64,000 nucleotides of DNA from Roseovarius sp. 217 (GTDB lineage Bacteria; Pseudomonadota; Alphaproteobacteria; Rhodobacterales; Rhodobacteraceae), in assembly GCF_000152845.1 (NCBI RefSeq), contig NZ_CH902584.1:3203562-3267561 (forward strand), written 5' to 3'. The translations under genes and the position numbers were made by a program. The notes under the pieces were generated by a model. It made no database searches, had not been told where the DNA came from, and saw nothing but the letters and a program-made list of their open reading frames with translations. This document shows, one piece after another, positions 26,292 to 35,222 of the stretch (the first letter of the stretch is position 1; each line of letters begins with the position of its first letter).

Positions 26292-27278
26292 TCAGGCGCG
26301 GCGGCGTATGAGGGCTATGCCCCCGAGCGCCGTCAGCAACAGCAACCCGCCTGCCGGAAGCGGCACAACAGCGGCGCGGACCTCGCTCGCGATCAGCGCA
26401 TGGGCCCGGTCTGTGGGATGGATGCTGTCGTGAAAGACAAACCCCTGATCCGTGGAGCAGTCGCTTGCCGTGACAAGCGTCAGGATGCACGCGTCGGTCG
26501 TATTGGTGAACCCGAGCGCATTCGCATTCGCAAGGATGTCCTCGAACAGCGCGAAAGTGTCCAGAAACTGCACGTTGCCGAGCGGTGTCAGGGTGTTGAG
26601 GCCGGATCGAAGCGCGGCATTGAAGCCCTGAGTGGCAGCCGTCGCGCCGGCAATTGCGGTCCCGGCTGGGGCCGCCCCGATGCTGGCCAGAAAGGCATCC
26701 AGAGAGGTCACTTCGGGGATGCGCCCAAGGTTCGGCAGGCCAAAGACGAGAACGTCAGTCAGGCCCCCCGACAAGAGGTCGGCCACCCCGGTGACAATCT
26801 CGGTGACCGCCCCCGAGATGACCGCGCCGAGACTGGCCGGATTGGCCAGACCTGCGCGCAGATCGTTGCCGCCAAACCAGACCGCCGCCAGCGGGTTGGG
26901 TCCAAGGCCAAGAGCAGGCTTCGCCGCATTGAAAATACCGCGCTGCGCCGCAAAATCGGGAATGGTGTCGGTGTTGTCATCCGTGTCCCCGCCCAGGGGT
27001 TCCGGGTTTGCCACGGCCCGTGCTCCGCCAAAGGCAAAATTGGTGCCCGAGGCGAAATTCGCGCCCAGCTTGCTCGCCCAGGTGTCGCCATTGGTGAATT
27101 GGCCATTGGGATAGAGCGCGGAATCGGGCACCGCGCCGCCGGTGAGGGCAAATATGTTGCCCGGATCGCTCAGACTGTCGCCAAAGACAACCAGATCGGA
27201 AAACGGCCCAATGGGCGCAGCAGAGCCGAGCGTCGGCAGCAGCGCTGTCACCCCGGCCATAAGAATATTGCGGATCAT
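26292..27278 (-). CDS. Secreted SGNH/GDSL esterase with VPLPA-CTERM anchor
   Basis: 328 residues. Signal peptide about 1-20 (cleavage near GSA). SGNH catalytic blocks in order: VVFGDSLSDPG (nucleophile Ser), TNFAFGGARA (Gly), VWFGGNDLRAG (Asn) and FHDSIHPTDRA (Asp/His). Residues 305-328 are VPLPAGG, a hydrophobic stretch and RRRA, the form of the VPLPA-CTERM sorting signal that an exosortase (XrtD-type) would process. So the enzyme should be exported and held or released at the cell surface. No exosortase gene in the window. The substrate is probably an ester of lipid or polysaccharide, by family only. Confidence 0.9.
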   Translation of the reverse strand: MIRNILMAGVTALLPTLGSAAPIGPFSDLVVFGDSLSDPGNIFALTGGAVPDSALYPNGQFTNGDTWASKLGANFASGTNFAFGGARAVANPEPLGGDTDDNTDTIPDFAAQRGIFNAAKPALGLGPNPLAAVWFGGNDLRAGLANPASLGAVISGAVTEIVTGVADLLSGGLTDVLVFGLPNLGRIPEVTSLDAFLASIGAAPAGTAIAGATAATQGFNAALRSGLNTLTPLGNVQFLDTFALFEDILANANALGFTNTTDACILTLVTASDCSTDQGFVFHDSIHPTDRAHALIASEVRAAVVPLPAGGLLLLTALGGIALIRRRA

Positions 27279-27386
27279 AATCCCTCCCAGACATTAAATT
27301 TCTGCACGGCAAAGTGAACACGGTCGTCAGATGCAGCGCAAATCAATTTCCCGTTTGCGCATCAGGCCGCTGCGTCACTTGTGTAT

Positions 27387-27401
27387 GTTCTCTATATGTT
27401 C
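27387..27401. promoter_or_regulatory. LexA (SOS) box, alphaproteobacterial type
   Basis: GTTC at 27387-27390 and GTTC at 27398-27401 with a 7-base spacer: exactly the GTTC-N7-GTTC operator known for Rhodobacter and other alphaproteobacteria. It sits 13 bases before the ATG of the radical SAM gene, where a repressor would block initiation. Confidence 0.72.
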
Positions 27402-27413
27402 CATATTCGCAGC

Positions 27414-28499
27414 ATGACTCGGGACCCCAGCCTGCCCCATGATCTGCGCCCTCGGGCGCGCGGTGCTGTCAGCAATGCGGCGGGCCGGTTCGAGGCGTAT
27501 GCCGTGAGCTACGAGGCGGATGGCTGGGACCGCGACGAAGAGGTGCGGCCGCTGCGCACGCATGTGACCGAAGAACGTCCGCGCCGGATCATCAGCTACA
27601 ACCGCTCGCCGGATTTGCCGTTTGACCGCTCGATCAATCCCTATCGCGGCTGCGAACATGGCTGCGTCTATTGTTTTGCGCGGCCAACCCACGCCTATCT
27701 GGGGTTATCCCCCGGTCTCGATTTCGAGACGCGGTTGATCGCTCGCCCCGAGGCCCCGGCGCGGCTTGAGGCTGAATTGCGGGCGCGCAGCTACCGGGTG
27801 GCGACGATGGCGATCGGCACCAATACCGATCCCTATCAGCCGATTGAAAAACAGTTCAAGATCACCCGCGCCTGTCTGGAGGTGCTGAACCGGTTCAACC
27901 ATCCGGTGGCGGTCGTGACCAAGGGCACGCTCATTGAGCGGGATCTGGATATTCTGGGCGATATGGCGGCGCGCGGGCTTGCTCGGGTGGGGATTTCCGT
28001 GACCACGCTGGATGAGGGGCTGGCGCGCAGGCTGGAGCCGCGGGCGCCGTCGCCTGCGCGGCGTCTGGCGACGATCCGACGCTTGGCACAGGCGGGGATT
28101 CCGGTGCGCGTCATGGTTTCGCCGGTCATACCGGGTCTGACGGATACAGAGATCGAAGCGATTTTGACCGCCGCGCAAGAGGCCGGGGCAGGGGCCGCGA
28201 GCTGGATCATGCTGCGCCTGCCGCGCGAGGTGTCGCCGCTCTTTCAGGAGTGGCTGGCCACGCATTATCCCGACCGCGCGGGCCGCGTGATGAACCGGCT
28301 GCGGGAAATGCATGGTGGGCAAGAGTATAGCGCCGACTGGCACAGACGGATGCGCGGCGAGGGGGTCTATGCCCGGATGATCGCCCGCCGCTTTGATCTG
28401 GCGGCGCGGCGTTTGGGGCTGGATGCGGCGCAGGGGGCGTTACGCTCTGACCTCTTCGAAGTGCCCTTGGCGCGGGGGGATCAGTTGTCGCTGTTTTGA
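27414..28499 (+). CDS. PA0069-family radical SAM protein (SplB-like)
   Basis: 361 residues from MTRDPSLP; a GTG 33 bases earlier would put the LexA box inside the coding region, so ATG is preferred. The radical SAM cluster motif is CEHGCVYCFARPTHAYL (about 81-97, CxxxCxxC), followed by AIGTNTDPYQPIEK and VVTKGTLIERDLDIL, typical of the spore-photoproduct-lyase-like PA0069 branch. It binds a 4Fe-4S cluster and SAM. The adjacent SOS box suggests a DNA-damage role. Substrate unproven. Its end overlaps a small membrane gene on the other strand by 19 bases. Confidence 0.92.
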   Translation: MTRDPSLPHDLRPRARGAVSNAAGRFEAYAVSYEADGWDRDEEVRPLRTHVTEERPRRIISYNRSPDLPFDRSINPYRGCEHGCVYCFARPTHAYLGLSPGLDFETRLIARPEAPARLEAELRARSYRVATMAIGTNTDPYQPIEKQFKITRACLEVLNRFNHPVAVVTKGTLIERDLDILGDMAARGLARVGISVTTLDEGLARRLEPRAPSPARRLATIRRLAQAGIPVRVMVSPVIPGLTDTEIEAILTAAQEAGAGAASWIMLRLPREVSPLFQEWLATHYPDRAGRVMNRLREMHGGQEYSADWHRRMRGEGVYARMIARRFDLAARRLGLDAAQGALRSDLFEVPLARGDQLSLF

Positions 28500-28726
28500 G
28501 CGCGCCGACCGCTCAGACAGGCCAGCCCAAGCAGGACCGCGACCACGGCACCGGGCATCAGGACAAGGATCATCAGGTCTTCGCCGTGCAAGGTCCAGGG
28601 CATCGGGACCGAACAGTTGCCGCTCGGGCTACCAAAGGCGCAGGCCAGTCCGGAAATCCAGAGATAGCCCAGCCCCCATGCCAGCAGAGCCAGCAGAGCC
28701 GCGACAAGAAAGATCAGGCGAAGCAT
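28481..28726 (-). CDS. Small membrane protein with two helices
   Basis: 81 residues. Two hydrophobic helices (about 2-24 and 52-72) flank a Cys-containing loop (LACAFGSPSGNCSVP), which could form a disulfide on the periplasmic side. The two Cys and Arg-rich C-terminus look like a real protein. Its end overlaps the radical SAM gene by 19 bases, and it is 15 bases after the homocysteine methyltransferase stop on the same strand, so it may be co-transcribed. No family recognised. Confidence 0.55.
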   Translation of the reverse strand: MLRLIFLVAALLALLAWGLGYLWISGLACAFGSPSGNCSVPMPWTLHGEDLMILVLMPGAVVAVLLGLACLSGRRAQNSDN

Positions 28727-28740
28727 CCCGTGTCGCAGGC

Positions 28741-29751
28741 TCAGGCCCGTCTGCGGCGCGGGCGGCGTGGGGCGGCGGTATCGTCGCCGGTGCCATCACC
28801 ACCGGATGAGAAGGCACCAAGCGCCTCGGTGATCTCATCCAGCGTCGGGCGGGGGCCGCGCGGGCGGCTCTCCAGCGCGGCGCGCATCTTGGACAGGTGC
28901 TCGGGCATGGTGCCACAGCAGCCACCGATGATGGTGGCACCGGCATCGCGGGCCAGCACGGCGTAATCCGCCATCAGATCGGGCGTGCCGTCGTAATGGA
29001 TATGGCCGTCATGGTATTTCGGAATCCCGGCGTTGCCCTTGGCGACGATAGGCCGGTCAGATCCTTGGGCCACAAAGCCGAGTATGGTGCGCAAGAGGTC
29101 CGAGGCCCCGACACCGCAATTGGCGCCAAATGCCAGCGGCGGATTGCCCAGTTTTTCCACCATCGTCGCCATATCGGACGAGGTGAGGCCCATCATGGTG
29201 CGGCCGGCCGTGTCGAAACTCATGGTGCCGCACCATGGCATATCGGCCAGTTTGAACGCCTCGGCCGCGGCCTTGTATTCCTCGGGGGCCGAAATGGTTT
29301 CGAGCCAGAGCACATCGGCCCCGCCTTCCTTAAGGCCTTCGGCTTGTTCATGGAAAATCTCGACGGCAAGCGCGTGGGTGAGCGCACCCATCGGTGCCAT
29401 GATCTCGCCCGTTGGGCCGACAGAGCCCGCGACGATCACCGGGCGGTCATAGCGGTCGGCCACGTCGCGGCCAATCTCGGCGGAGATGCGCGACAATTCC
29501 CGCGCACGCCCCTGTGCGCCGTGCAGTTTCAGGCGCGCGGCATTGCCGCCAAAGGAATTGGTGAGGAAAAGATCGCTGCCCGCATCCACCGCCTCTGTAT
29601 AGAGCCGCTTGATCCGGTCGGGATGCTGATCATTCCACATTTCGGGCGCATCGCCCGATTGCAGACCCATGTTGAAGAGATTGGTGCCCGTGGCCCCATC
29701 GGCGAGAATCCAGTCGCGCGTGGCAAGCATCTTGGTGAGGGCATTTGGCAT
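28741..29751 (-). CDS. Homocysteine S-methyltransferase family protein (MetH/BHMT N-terminal module type)
   Basis: 336 residues from MPNALTKM (AGGA 8 bases upstream). The barrel begins LADGATGTNLFNMGL and ends with the zinc-binding cysteines GANCGVG and IGGCCGTMPEH, all three thiols present. The extension after residue 300 is Gly/Asp/Arg-rich and poorly conserved. It transfers a methyl group to homocysteine. Being the size of the first MetH module, and near a stand-alone corrinoid protein, it fits a split methionine synthase, as I recall described in Phaeobacter; a betaine-homocysteine methyltransferase is the alternative. Confidence 0.9.
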   Translation of the reverse strand: MPNALTKMLATRDWILADGATGTNLFNMGLQSGDAPEMWNDQHPDRIKRLYTEAVDAGSDLFLTNSFGGNAARLKLHGAQGRARELSRISAEIGRDVADRYDRPVIVAGSVGPTGEIMAPMGALTHALAVEIFHEQAEGLKEGGADVLWLETISAPEEYKAAAEAFKLADMPWCGTMSFDTAGRTMMGLTSSDMATMVEKLGNPPLAFGANCGVGASDLLRTILGFVAQGSDRPIVAKGNAGIPKYHDGHIHYDGTPDLMADYAVLARDAGATIIGGCCGTMPEHLSKMRAALESRPRGPRPTLDEITEALGAFSSGGDGTGDDTAAPRRPRRRRA

Positions 29752-29857
29752 GTCATGGTCCTGTGATCTTTGAGCACGCAGATGTGCCACTAACGGCGCG
29801 TGCGTGCAAATGCATAAATTTCATGTAAATGGTGAGGCGCGTATGAATTGACGCGCC

Positions 29858-29891
29858 AAGAATAAAGGGCGCGCCAGTCTGTGGCACGCCC
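29858..29891 (-). terminator. Rho-independent terminator of the DUF1476 gene
   Basis: Minus-strand stem GGGCGTGCC / GGCGCGCCC (9 bp with one G-U) at 29867-29891, followed by TTTATTCTT. It begins 23 bases after the stop codon. A further inverted repeat GGCGCGT-n8-ACGCGCC lies at 29836-29857. Confidence 0.7.
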
Positions 29892-29913
29892 ATATGGTGT
29901 CAGATCAGGGTGC

Positions 29914-30228
29914 TCAGACTTCCTTGGCCAACTGGCCCTTGGCGATCTTGAGCAGCTCGTCCATCTTGCCACGGATCGTGTCGGCATCGGCGATATCGCC
30001 CAGATCAACGGCGACCTTGCGCACGACATCCTCGTGCCCGGCCTCTTCGAAATCGGCCTTGACCACCTCACGGGCATAGGCATCGGCGTCGTCGCCGGTC
30101 TTGCCCATCAGTTCAGCGGCCCAGAGGCCGAGCAGCTTGTTGCGCCGCGCGACGGCGCGAAACGCCATTTCTTCGTCATGGGCGAATTTGTTCTCGAATG
30201 CTTTCTCGCGGTCGTCAAAGGTGGTCAT
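29914..30228 (-). CDS. DUF1476 protein, F1FO-ATPase zeta-type inhibitor
   Basis: 104 residues from MTTFDDREKAFENKFAHDEE, the very conserved opening of DUF1476. The four-helix bundle fits the zeta subunit, which in Paracoccus binds F1 and blocks ATP hydrolysis by the ATP synthase under adverse conditions. DDREKAFENKFAHDEE is the inhibitory N-terminal segment. The AGAGGACTGG box sits well upstream. Divergent from purC. Assignment is firm for the family; in vivo effect is inferred. Confidence 0.93.
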   Translation of the reverse strand: MTTFDDREKAFENKFAHDEEMAFRAVARRNKLLGLWAAELMGKTGDDADAYAREVVKADFEEAGHEDVVRKVAVDLGDIADADTIRGKMDELLKIAKGQLAKEV

Positions 30229-30308
30229 TGGGCCAGTCCTCTTGCATGCGTTGCCGTCAGAACCGATATGCAATCTGGCGGGCAAAAGGGCAAGGGGCCA
30301 ACGCCATC

Positions 30309-30337
30309 TTGCGACGTGATTGCCCATGCACTATGAG
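30309..30337 (+). promoter_or_regulatory. Putative purC-purS-purQ promoter
   Basis: TTGCGA at 30309-30314 and TATGAG at 30332-30337 with a 17-base spacer. The leader of about 45 nt contains a GC hairpin, GGGGGG (30351-30356) with CCCCCC (30364-30369), just before the ribosome-binding site. No known purine riboswitch form is visible. Confidence 0.5.
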
Positions 30338-30390
30338 AGCGCATCGGCATGGGGGGACTCACGCCCCCCACCCTCAGCGACGGAGTTCCC

Positions 30391-31152
30391 ATGGCGCGGC
30401 GCAAGAAAATTTACGAAGGCAAGGCCAAGACCCTCTATGAGGGCCCCGAACCGGGAACCATCATCCAATATTTCAAGGATGACGCCACCGCCTTTAACGC
30501 CGAAAAGAAGGCCGTGATCGAAGGCAAGGGCGTGCTCAACAACATGCTGTCCGAGTATTTCATGGTCGGTCTCAACGCCATCGGCGTGCCGACGCATTTC
30601 ATCAAGCGGATCAACATGCGCGAGCAACTCGTGCGCGCGGTCGAGATCATTCCGCTGGAAGTGATCGTGCGCAACTATGCCGCCGGCACCATGGCCAAGC
30701 GTCTGGGCATTGACGAGGGCACGCAATTGCCGCGCCCGATCGTGGAATATTGCCTCAAGGATGACAAGCTGGGCGATCCTCTGGTGACAGAGGAACATAT
30801 CGCCGCTTTTGGCTGGGCCAGCCAGCAGGATATGGACGATATCCTGAGCCTCGCGCTGCGCGTCAATGATTTCCTCACGGGTGTCATGTACGGCGTCGGC
30901 ATCAAGCTGATTGATTTCAAGATCGAGATCGGGCGCGTCTATGATGGTGATTTCCAGCGCCTGATCGTGGCCGACGAAATCAGCCCCGACAGTTGCCGTC
31001 TGTGGGACATCGAGACCGGGCGCAAGCTCGACAAGGATGTGTTCCGCCGCGATCTGGGCAGTCTGACCGATGCCTATACTGAGGTTGCCACCCGCCTTGG
31101 TGTCATGCCCAAGGGCAGCACGCCGATGGCCCGGCCCAAACTGATCAACTAA
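30391..31152 (+). CDS. purC: Phosphoribosylaminoimidazole-succinocarboxamide synthase
   Basis: 253 residues. [18 protein letters not shown] is the usual N-terminus; [32 protein letters not shown] and [13 protein letters not shown] are SAICAR synthetase landmarks. It joins aspartate to CAIR in purine synthesis. Start chosen at the conserved MARRK. First of three closely packed genes purC, purS (13 bases apart) and purQ. purL, the partner of purSQ, is not in the window. Confidence 0.97.
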   Translation: MARRKKIYEGKAKTLYEGPEPGTIIQYFKDDATAFNAEKKAVIEGKGVLNNMLSEYFMVGLNAIGVPTHFIKRINMREQLVRAVEIIPLEVIVRNYAAGTMAKRLGIDEGTQLPRPIVEYCLKDDKLGDPLVTEEHIAAFGWASQQDMDDILSLALRVNDFLTGVMYGVGIKLIDFKIEIGRVYDGDFQRLIVADEISPDSCRLWDIETGRKLDKDVFRRDLGSLTDAYTEVATRLGVMPKGSTPMARPKLIN

Positions 31153-31165
31153 AGAGGATATTCCC

Positions 31166-31405
31166 ATGAAAGCGCGCGTGCATGTCATGCTGAAATCCGG
31201 CGTTCTAGACCCGCAGGGCGAGGCGGTGCGCCACGCTCTGGGCTCCATGGGCTTTGACGGGGTCGAGGGGGTGCGTCAGGGCAAGGTGATCGAACTCGAT
31301 CTGGCCGAGACGGACGTGGCCAAGGCCAAATCCACCGTCACCGCGATGTGTGAAAAGCTGCTCGCGAATACGGTCATCGAGAGCTATTCGGTGGAGATCG
31401 CCTGA
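31166..31405 (+). CDS. purS: FGAM synthase PurS subunit
   Basis: 79 residues. [20 protein letters not shown] at the start and the paired beta-strand plan match PurS. It bridges PurL and PurQ in the multi-subunit FGAM synthase. Its TGA overlaps the ATG of purQ, ensuring equal synthesis. AGAGGA precedes the ATG. Confidence 0.95.
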   Translation: MKARVHVMLKSGVLDPQGEAVRHALGSMGFDGVEGVRQGKVIELDLAETDVAKAKSTVTAMCEKLLANTVIESYSVEIA

Positions 31406-32073
31406 TGCACGCCGCCGTCATCGTTTTTCCCGGCTCCAACTGTGACCGTGATCTTGCCGTGGCGTTTGAGCGCGCGGGCGCGCAGGTGTCCATGGTCTGG
31501 CACAAGGATACGGATCTGCCGCAGGGCGTCGATATCGTCGGTGTGCCGGGCGGGTTTTCCTATGGCGATTATCTGCGCTGCGGGGCCATTGCCGCCAATT
31601 CGCCGATCTGCCGGTCTGTGATCACGCATGCGGACAAGGGCGGCTATGTGCTGGGCGTCTGCAATGGTTTTCAAATCCTGACCGAGACCGGCATTCTGCC
31701 CGGTGCGCTCTTGCGCAATGCCGGGCTGAAATATGTCTGCAAGCCGGTCGAGCTCTGCGTTGCGACCGCGGACAGCGCCTTTACCTCTGGCTATGCCAAG
31801 GGCAGCAATCTGACCGTGCCGATTGCGCATCACGATGGCAATTACTATGCGGATGACGCCACGCTCGACCGGCTGATGGCCGAAGATCGCGTGGCCTTTA
31901 CCTATTGCGACAATCCCAATGGCTCGGCGCGCGACATTGCGGGCATCCTGTCCGAGAACCGCCGTGTGCTCGGCATGATGCCGCATCCCGAGCGGATGGC
32001 AGAGCCGCTGCATGGGGGCACCGATGGCGCGGCGCTTTTTGCCGGGGTGGTGGGCCAGTTGGCCGACGCCTGA
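31405..32073 (+). CDS. purQ: FGAM synthase glutaminase subunit PurQ
   Basis: 222 residues. Class I glutamine amidotransferase: [16 protein letters not shown], the nucleophile Cys in [16 protein letters not shown], and His-x-Glu in MMPHPERM. It supplies ammonia from glutamine to PurL. Overlaps purS by one base. Confidence 0.97.
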   Translation: MHAAVIVFPGSNCDRDLAVAFERAGAQVSMVWHKDTDLPQGVDIVGVPGGFSYGDYLRCGAIAANSPICRSVITHADKGGYVLGVCNGFQILTETGILPGALLRNAGLKYVCKPVELCVATADSAFTSGYAKGSNLTVPIAHHDGNYYADDATLDRLMAEDRVAFTYCDNPNGSARDIAGILSENRRVLGMMPHPERMAEPLHGGTDGAALFAGVVGQLADA

Positions 32074-32120
32074 GCGCGTGACCGCTTGAGGTGCCGCGCG
32101 GCTCGGCTTACTCTGAGCGC

Positions 32121-33881
32121 ATGAGCAAGACTGTCCCGTCCAGCACACGCCTTCGTATGCGCACCATATCCTGGCGCGCCCGGCTGGTGTTGGCCCTGCT
32201 CTTTGTGGCGGCGGTGGGCGTGGTGCTGACGACCAATCGTCTGCTCACTGACCGCTTTACCGAAAACACGCGCAATCGTGCCGAACTGCGTCTGGTGCTC
32301 TATTCCGGCAACCTCTTGTCGGAGCTTCGGCAGAACGCCATCGTGCCGCAGCTTCTGGCGCGCGATCCGGCGTTGATTGCCGCGCTTAACACGCAGGACT
32401 ATGCGCAATCGACGCAGCGCCTGATTTCCTTTCTCGAGGAAATCGGTGCGGCGGGTCTGACGCTGTTGGACAAGGACGGGCGCGCGGTTGCGGCAACAGA
32501 GCGGTCGCGTCTGGGCGAGAGCCACAAGGCTGCGGCCTATTTCGTTGATGCCATGCGCTCACGCGATACGATTTTCCATGTTTTGCGGCAGGAAACCGGG
32601 CAATTCAACTTTTACTATTCGCGCCGGATCGAGACACAGAATGGCACGCTGGGTGTGATCGTGGTCGAGGTCGATTTGCGCAAATACGAACGCGCCTGGG
32701 CCGGGATTTCCGATGCGGTGATGGTCACGGATACCGAAGGCCGGATCATTCTGGCCACCGAACCGCGCTGGCGCGGATTGACAGAGGCCGAGGCGCTGCG
32801 CCGCGAGCCGGTCAACAGCGCCATCCAGCGCGCCATTCAGGCGACCTCGGATTGGACCGCGCTACCGGCGGATGCCTATGTGCGCGGCGAGGCGGTGATG
32901 CGGGTCGAAGGACGTGTCGCCTTTCGCGGCTGGCGGATCGCCGGTTTCACCACCTACACAGCGGTGCGCGACAAGGTGAACGGCTATCTCGCGCTCGAAA
33001 TCATGGGATTCGCGATTCTTCTGGCGCTCGCCTTTTATTTCCTCAATCGCAAGGCGGCGCTCCGAATGGCGCTCTTTCAGCGGGAATCGGCAGAGCTTCG
33101 CGCATTGAATGCCCGCCTCCAGCGGGAAATCGCCGAGCGCAGGCGCGCGCAAGAGAACCTTGCGCAGGCCGAACAGACGATCCAGCAAAGCTCGAAATTG
33201 GCGGTGCTGGGCGAGATGTCGGCGGCGGTCAGCCATGAGCTCAATCAACCGCTCGCGGCGATGAAAACCTATCTTGCGGGGGCGCGTCTCTTGCTGTCAC
33301 GCAACCGCCCCGACGAGGCGCTCTCGGCCTTTCAGCGGATCGACGATCTGATCGAACGGATGGGGGCGATCACCAAGCAGCTCAAGTCCTATGCCCGTCA
33401 GTCTGGCACGCAGTTTTCCCCTGTAAACATGGCCGATGCCGTGGCCTCTGCGCTCTCGATGATGGAGCCGCAATTGCGCCAGCGCAAGATCACCATCACC
33501 CGCACCCTGCCGGATGAACCGGTGATGATCATGGGCGATCGGGTGCGGGTGGAACAGGTGATCGTCAACCTCTTGCGCAACGCGATCGACGCCACCAACA
33601 CGGTGCCCGATGCCGTCATCGAGATCCTCTTGGCGGCGGGGGAAACGGCGGTGCTGACGGTGCGCGACAACGGCGAGGGGATCGGCGATTTCAAGAACCT
33701 CTTCGAGCCGTTCTATACCACCAAGCAACCCGGCGACGGGGTCGGGCTGGGGCTTGCCATTTCCTCGGGGATCGTCAACGACCTTGGCGGACGTCTCGTG
33801 GCGCGCAATGCGCCCGATGGGGGGGCTGTATTCGAGATGCAGCTTCCCATATTGCCAGCAGAGACTCGTGCAGCGGAGTAA
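32121..33881 (+). CDS. dctB: DctB-type sensor histidine kinase
   Basis: 586 residues. An N-terminal membrane helix (about 22-42), a long periplasmic double-Cache-like sensor (about 43-290), a second helix (LALEIMGFAILLALAFYFL), a coiled segment and then the kinase: His in AVSHELNQPLAAMKTY, N-box LLRNAIDAT, DNGEGIGD and GVGLGLAIS. The layout is that of DctB, which senses C4-dicarboxylates in the periplasm. No dctPQM or dctA transporter is adjacent, so the ligand is an inference. The response-regulator gene follows 6 bases later. Confidence 0.88.
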   Translation: MSKTVPSSTRLRMRTISWRARLVLALLFVAAVGVVLTTNRLLTDRFTENTRNRAELRLVLYSGNLLSELRQNAIVPQLLARDPALIAALNTQDYAQSTQRLISFLEEIGAAGLTLLDKDGRAVAATERSRLGESHKAAAYFVDAMRSRDTIFHVLRQETGQFNFYYSRRIETQNGTLGVIVVEVDLRKYERAWAGISDAVMVTDTEGRIILATEPRWRGLTEAEALRREPVNSAIQRAIQATSDWTALPADAYVRGEAVMRVEGRVAFRGWRIAGFTTYTAVRDKVNGYLALEIMGFAILLALAFYFLNRKAALRMALFQRESAELRALNARLQREIAERRRAQENLAQAEQTIQQSSKLAVLGEMSAAVSHELNQPLAAMKTYLAGARLLLSRNRPDEALSAFQRIDDLIERMGAITKQLKSYARQSGTQFSPVNMADAVASALSMMEPQLRQRKITITRTLPDEPVMIMGDRVRVEQVIVNLLRNAIDATNTVPDAVIEILLAAGETAVLTVRDNGEGIGDFKNLFEPFYTTKQPGDGVGLGLAISSGIVNDLGGRLVARNAPDGGAVFEMQLPILPAETRAAE

Positions 33882-33887
33882 AGTGAA

Positions 33888-35222
33888 ATGCCAGCAGCCA
33901 TGAAAATCGCCATCGTCGATGATGAAAAGGATATGCGCCAGTCGATCAGCCAGTGGCTGGCCCTCTCGGGCTATGACACAGAGGCGTTTCCCTCGGCGGA
34001 AGAGGCGCTCAAATCTCTGGGCCCGGATTACCCCGGTATTGTTGTCACTGACGTGCGTATGCCCGGTATGGATGGCATGCAGTTCCTCAAGAAACTGATG
34101 GGGTCCGACAGCTCTTTGCCGGTCATCATGATCACCGGCCACGGCGATGTGCCGATGGCGGTCGAGGCGATGCGCATCGGGGCGTTCGATTTTCTGGAAA
34201 AGCCGTTTAACCCCGACCGGATGACCGAACTGGCGAAAAAGGCCACCAATGCCCGGCGCATGACGCTGGATGCGCGTGCCCTGCGCAAGGATTTGTCGGA
34301 CGGCGGGCAATTGATGAAGAAACTCATCGGCACCAGCAATGCGATGGAGCGGCTGCGCGAGGATATTCTGGATCTCGGGCAGGCTGATGGCCATGTCCTG
34401 ATCGAAGGCGAGACCGGCACCGGCAAAACGCTTGTGGCACATGCGCTGCACGCCGTGGGGGCACGGGCCGGACGCAAATTTGTCACCATCGCCTGCGCCG
34501 CCTTTGATGACGAGGGGCTGATCAAGCGCCTCTTTGGACCGATGCAGCCCGAAGACTCCCATTTGCCCGCCTTTGAAGAGGCGCGCGGCGGCACGCTCGT
34601 GCTCGAGGATATCGAGGCGCTGAACGACGCGGCTCAGGCGCGGCTCTTGACCCATATCAACGCCGAAGGCAACCCGCCCGAGACCCGCGTTGTGGGCATC
34701 TCGAACATGCAGGACGAGGGCCACACCTGCGAAGACGCTCTGCGCCCTGATCTCTTTTACCGCCTCGCCAGCCTGCGGATCACCGTGCCGCCGTTGCGGC
34801 AACGCGGCGAGGATATTCTCACGCTGTTCACCCGGTTTTCCGAGCAATTCGCCGATGACTATGGCTGCGAGGCTCCGCAGGTCAGCGCGCAGGAGGCCAC
34901 GCAGCTCTTGCAGGCACCCTGGCCCGGCAATGTCCGCCAACTCTTCAACGTGGCGGAACGCGCGGTGCTTCAGGCGCGGCGCGGGTCCGGCACGATCACC
35001 TCGCTGCTCATGTCGGACCATCAGGACATGCAGCCGGTGATGACCACCGAAGGCAAACCGCTCAAGGAATATGTCGAGGCGTTCGAGCGCATGCTGATCG
35101 ACAACACCATGCGCCGCCACAAGGGCTCTATTGCCGCCGTAATGGACGAATTGTGCCTGCCGCGCCGCACGCTGAACGAAAAAATGGCCAAGTACAGCCT
35201 GCAGCGCTCTGATTATCTTTAA
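33888..35222 (+). CDS. dctD: DctD/NtrC-family response regulator lacking the GAFTGA motif
   Basis: 444 residues: receiver (Asp55 in VVTDVRMPGMDG, Lys in EKPF), AAA+ domain (Walker A GETGTGKT at 174-181; GNVR at 347-350) and a C-terminal Fis-like helix-turn-helix (about 412-438). The GAFTGA loop that contacts sigma-54 is missing: LFGPMQPEDSHLPAFEE occupies its place and is shorter. Walker B reads LVLEDIEAL, with E and D exchanged relative to the usual LDEI. It may therefore bind DNA and respond to DctB but not remodel sigma-54 polymerase; a sigma-70-type mode is known for NtrC of Rhodobacter capsulatus. GGAG 9 bases before the ATG. Confidence 0.88.
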   Translation: MPAAMKIAIVDDEKDMRQSISQWLALSGYDTEAFPSAEEALKSLGPDYPGIVVTDVRMPGMDGMQFLKKLMGSDSSLPVIMITGHGDVPMAVEAMRIGAFDFLEKPFNPDRMTELAKKATNARRMTLDARALRKDLSDGGQLMKKLIGTSNAMERLREDILDLGQADGHVLIEGETGTGKTLVAHALHAVGARAGRKFVTIACAAFDDEGLIKRLFGPMQPEDSHLPAFEEARGGTLVLEDIEALNDAAQARLLTHINAEGNPPETRVVGISNMQDEGHTCEDALRPDLFYRLASLRITVPPLRQRGEDILTLFTRFSEQFADDYGCEAPQVSAQEATQLLQAPWPGNVRQLFNVAERAVLQARRGSGTITSLLMSDHQDMQPVMTTEGKPLKEYVEAFERMLIDNTMRRHKGSIAAVMDELCLPRRTLNEKMAKYSLQRSDYL

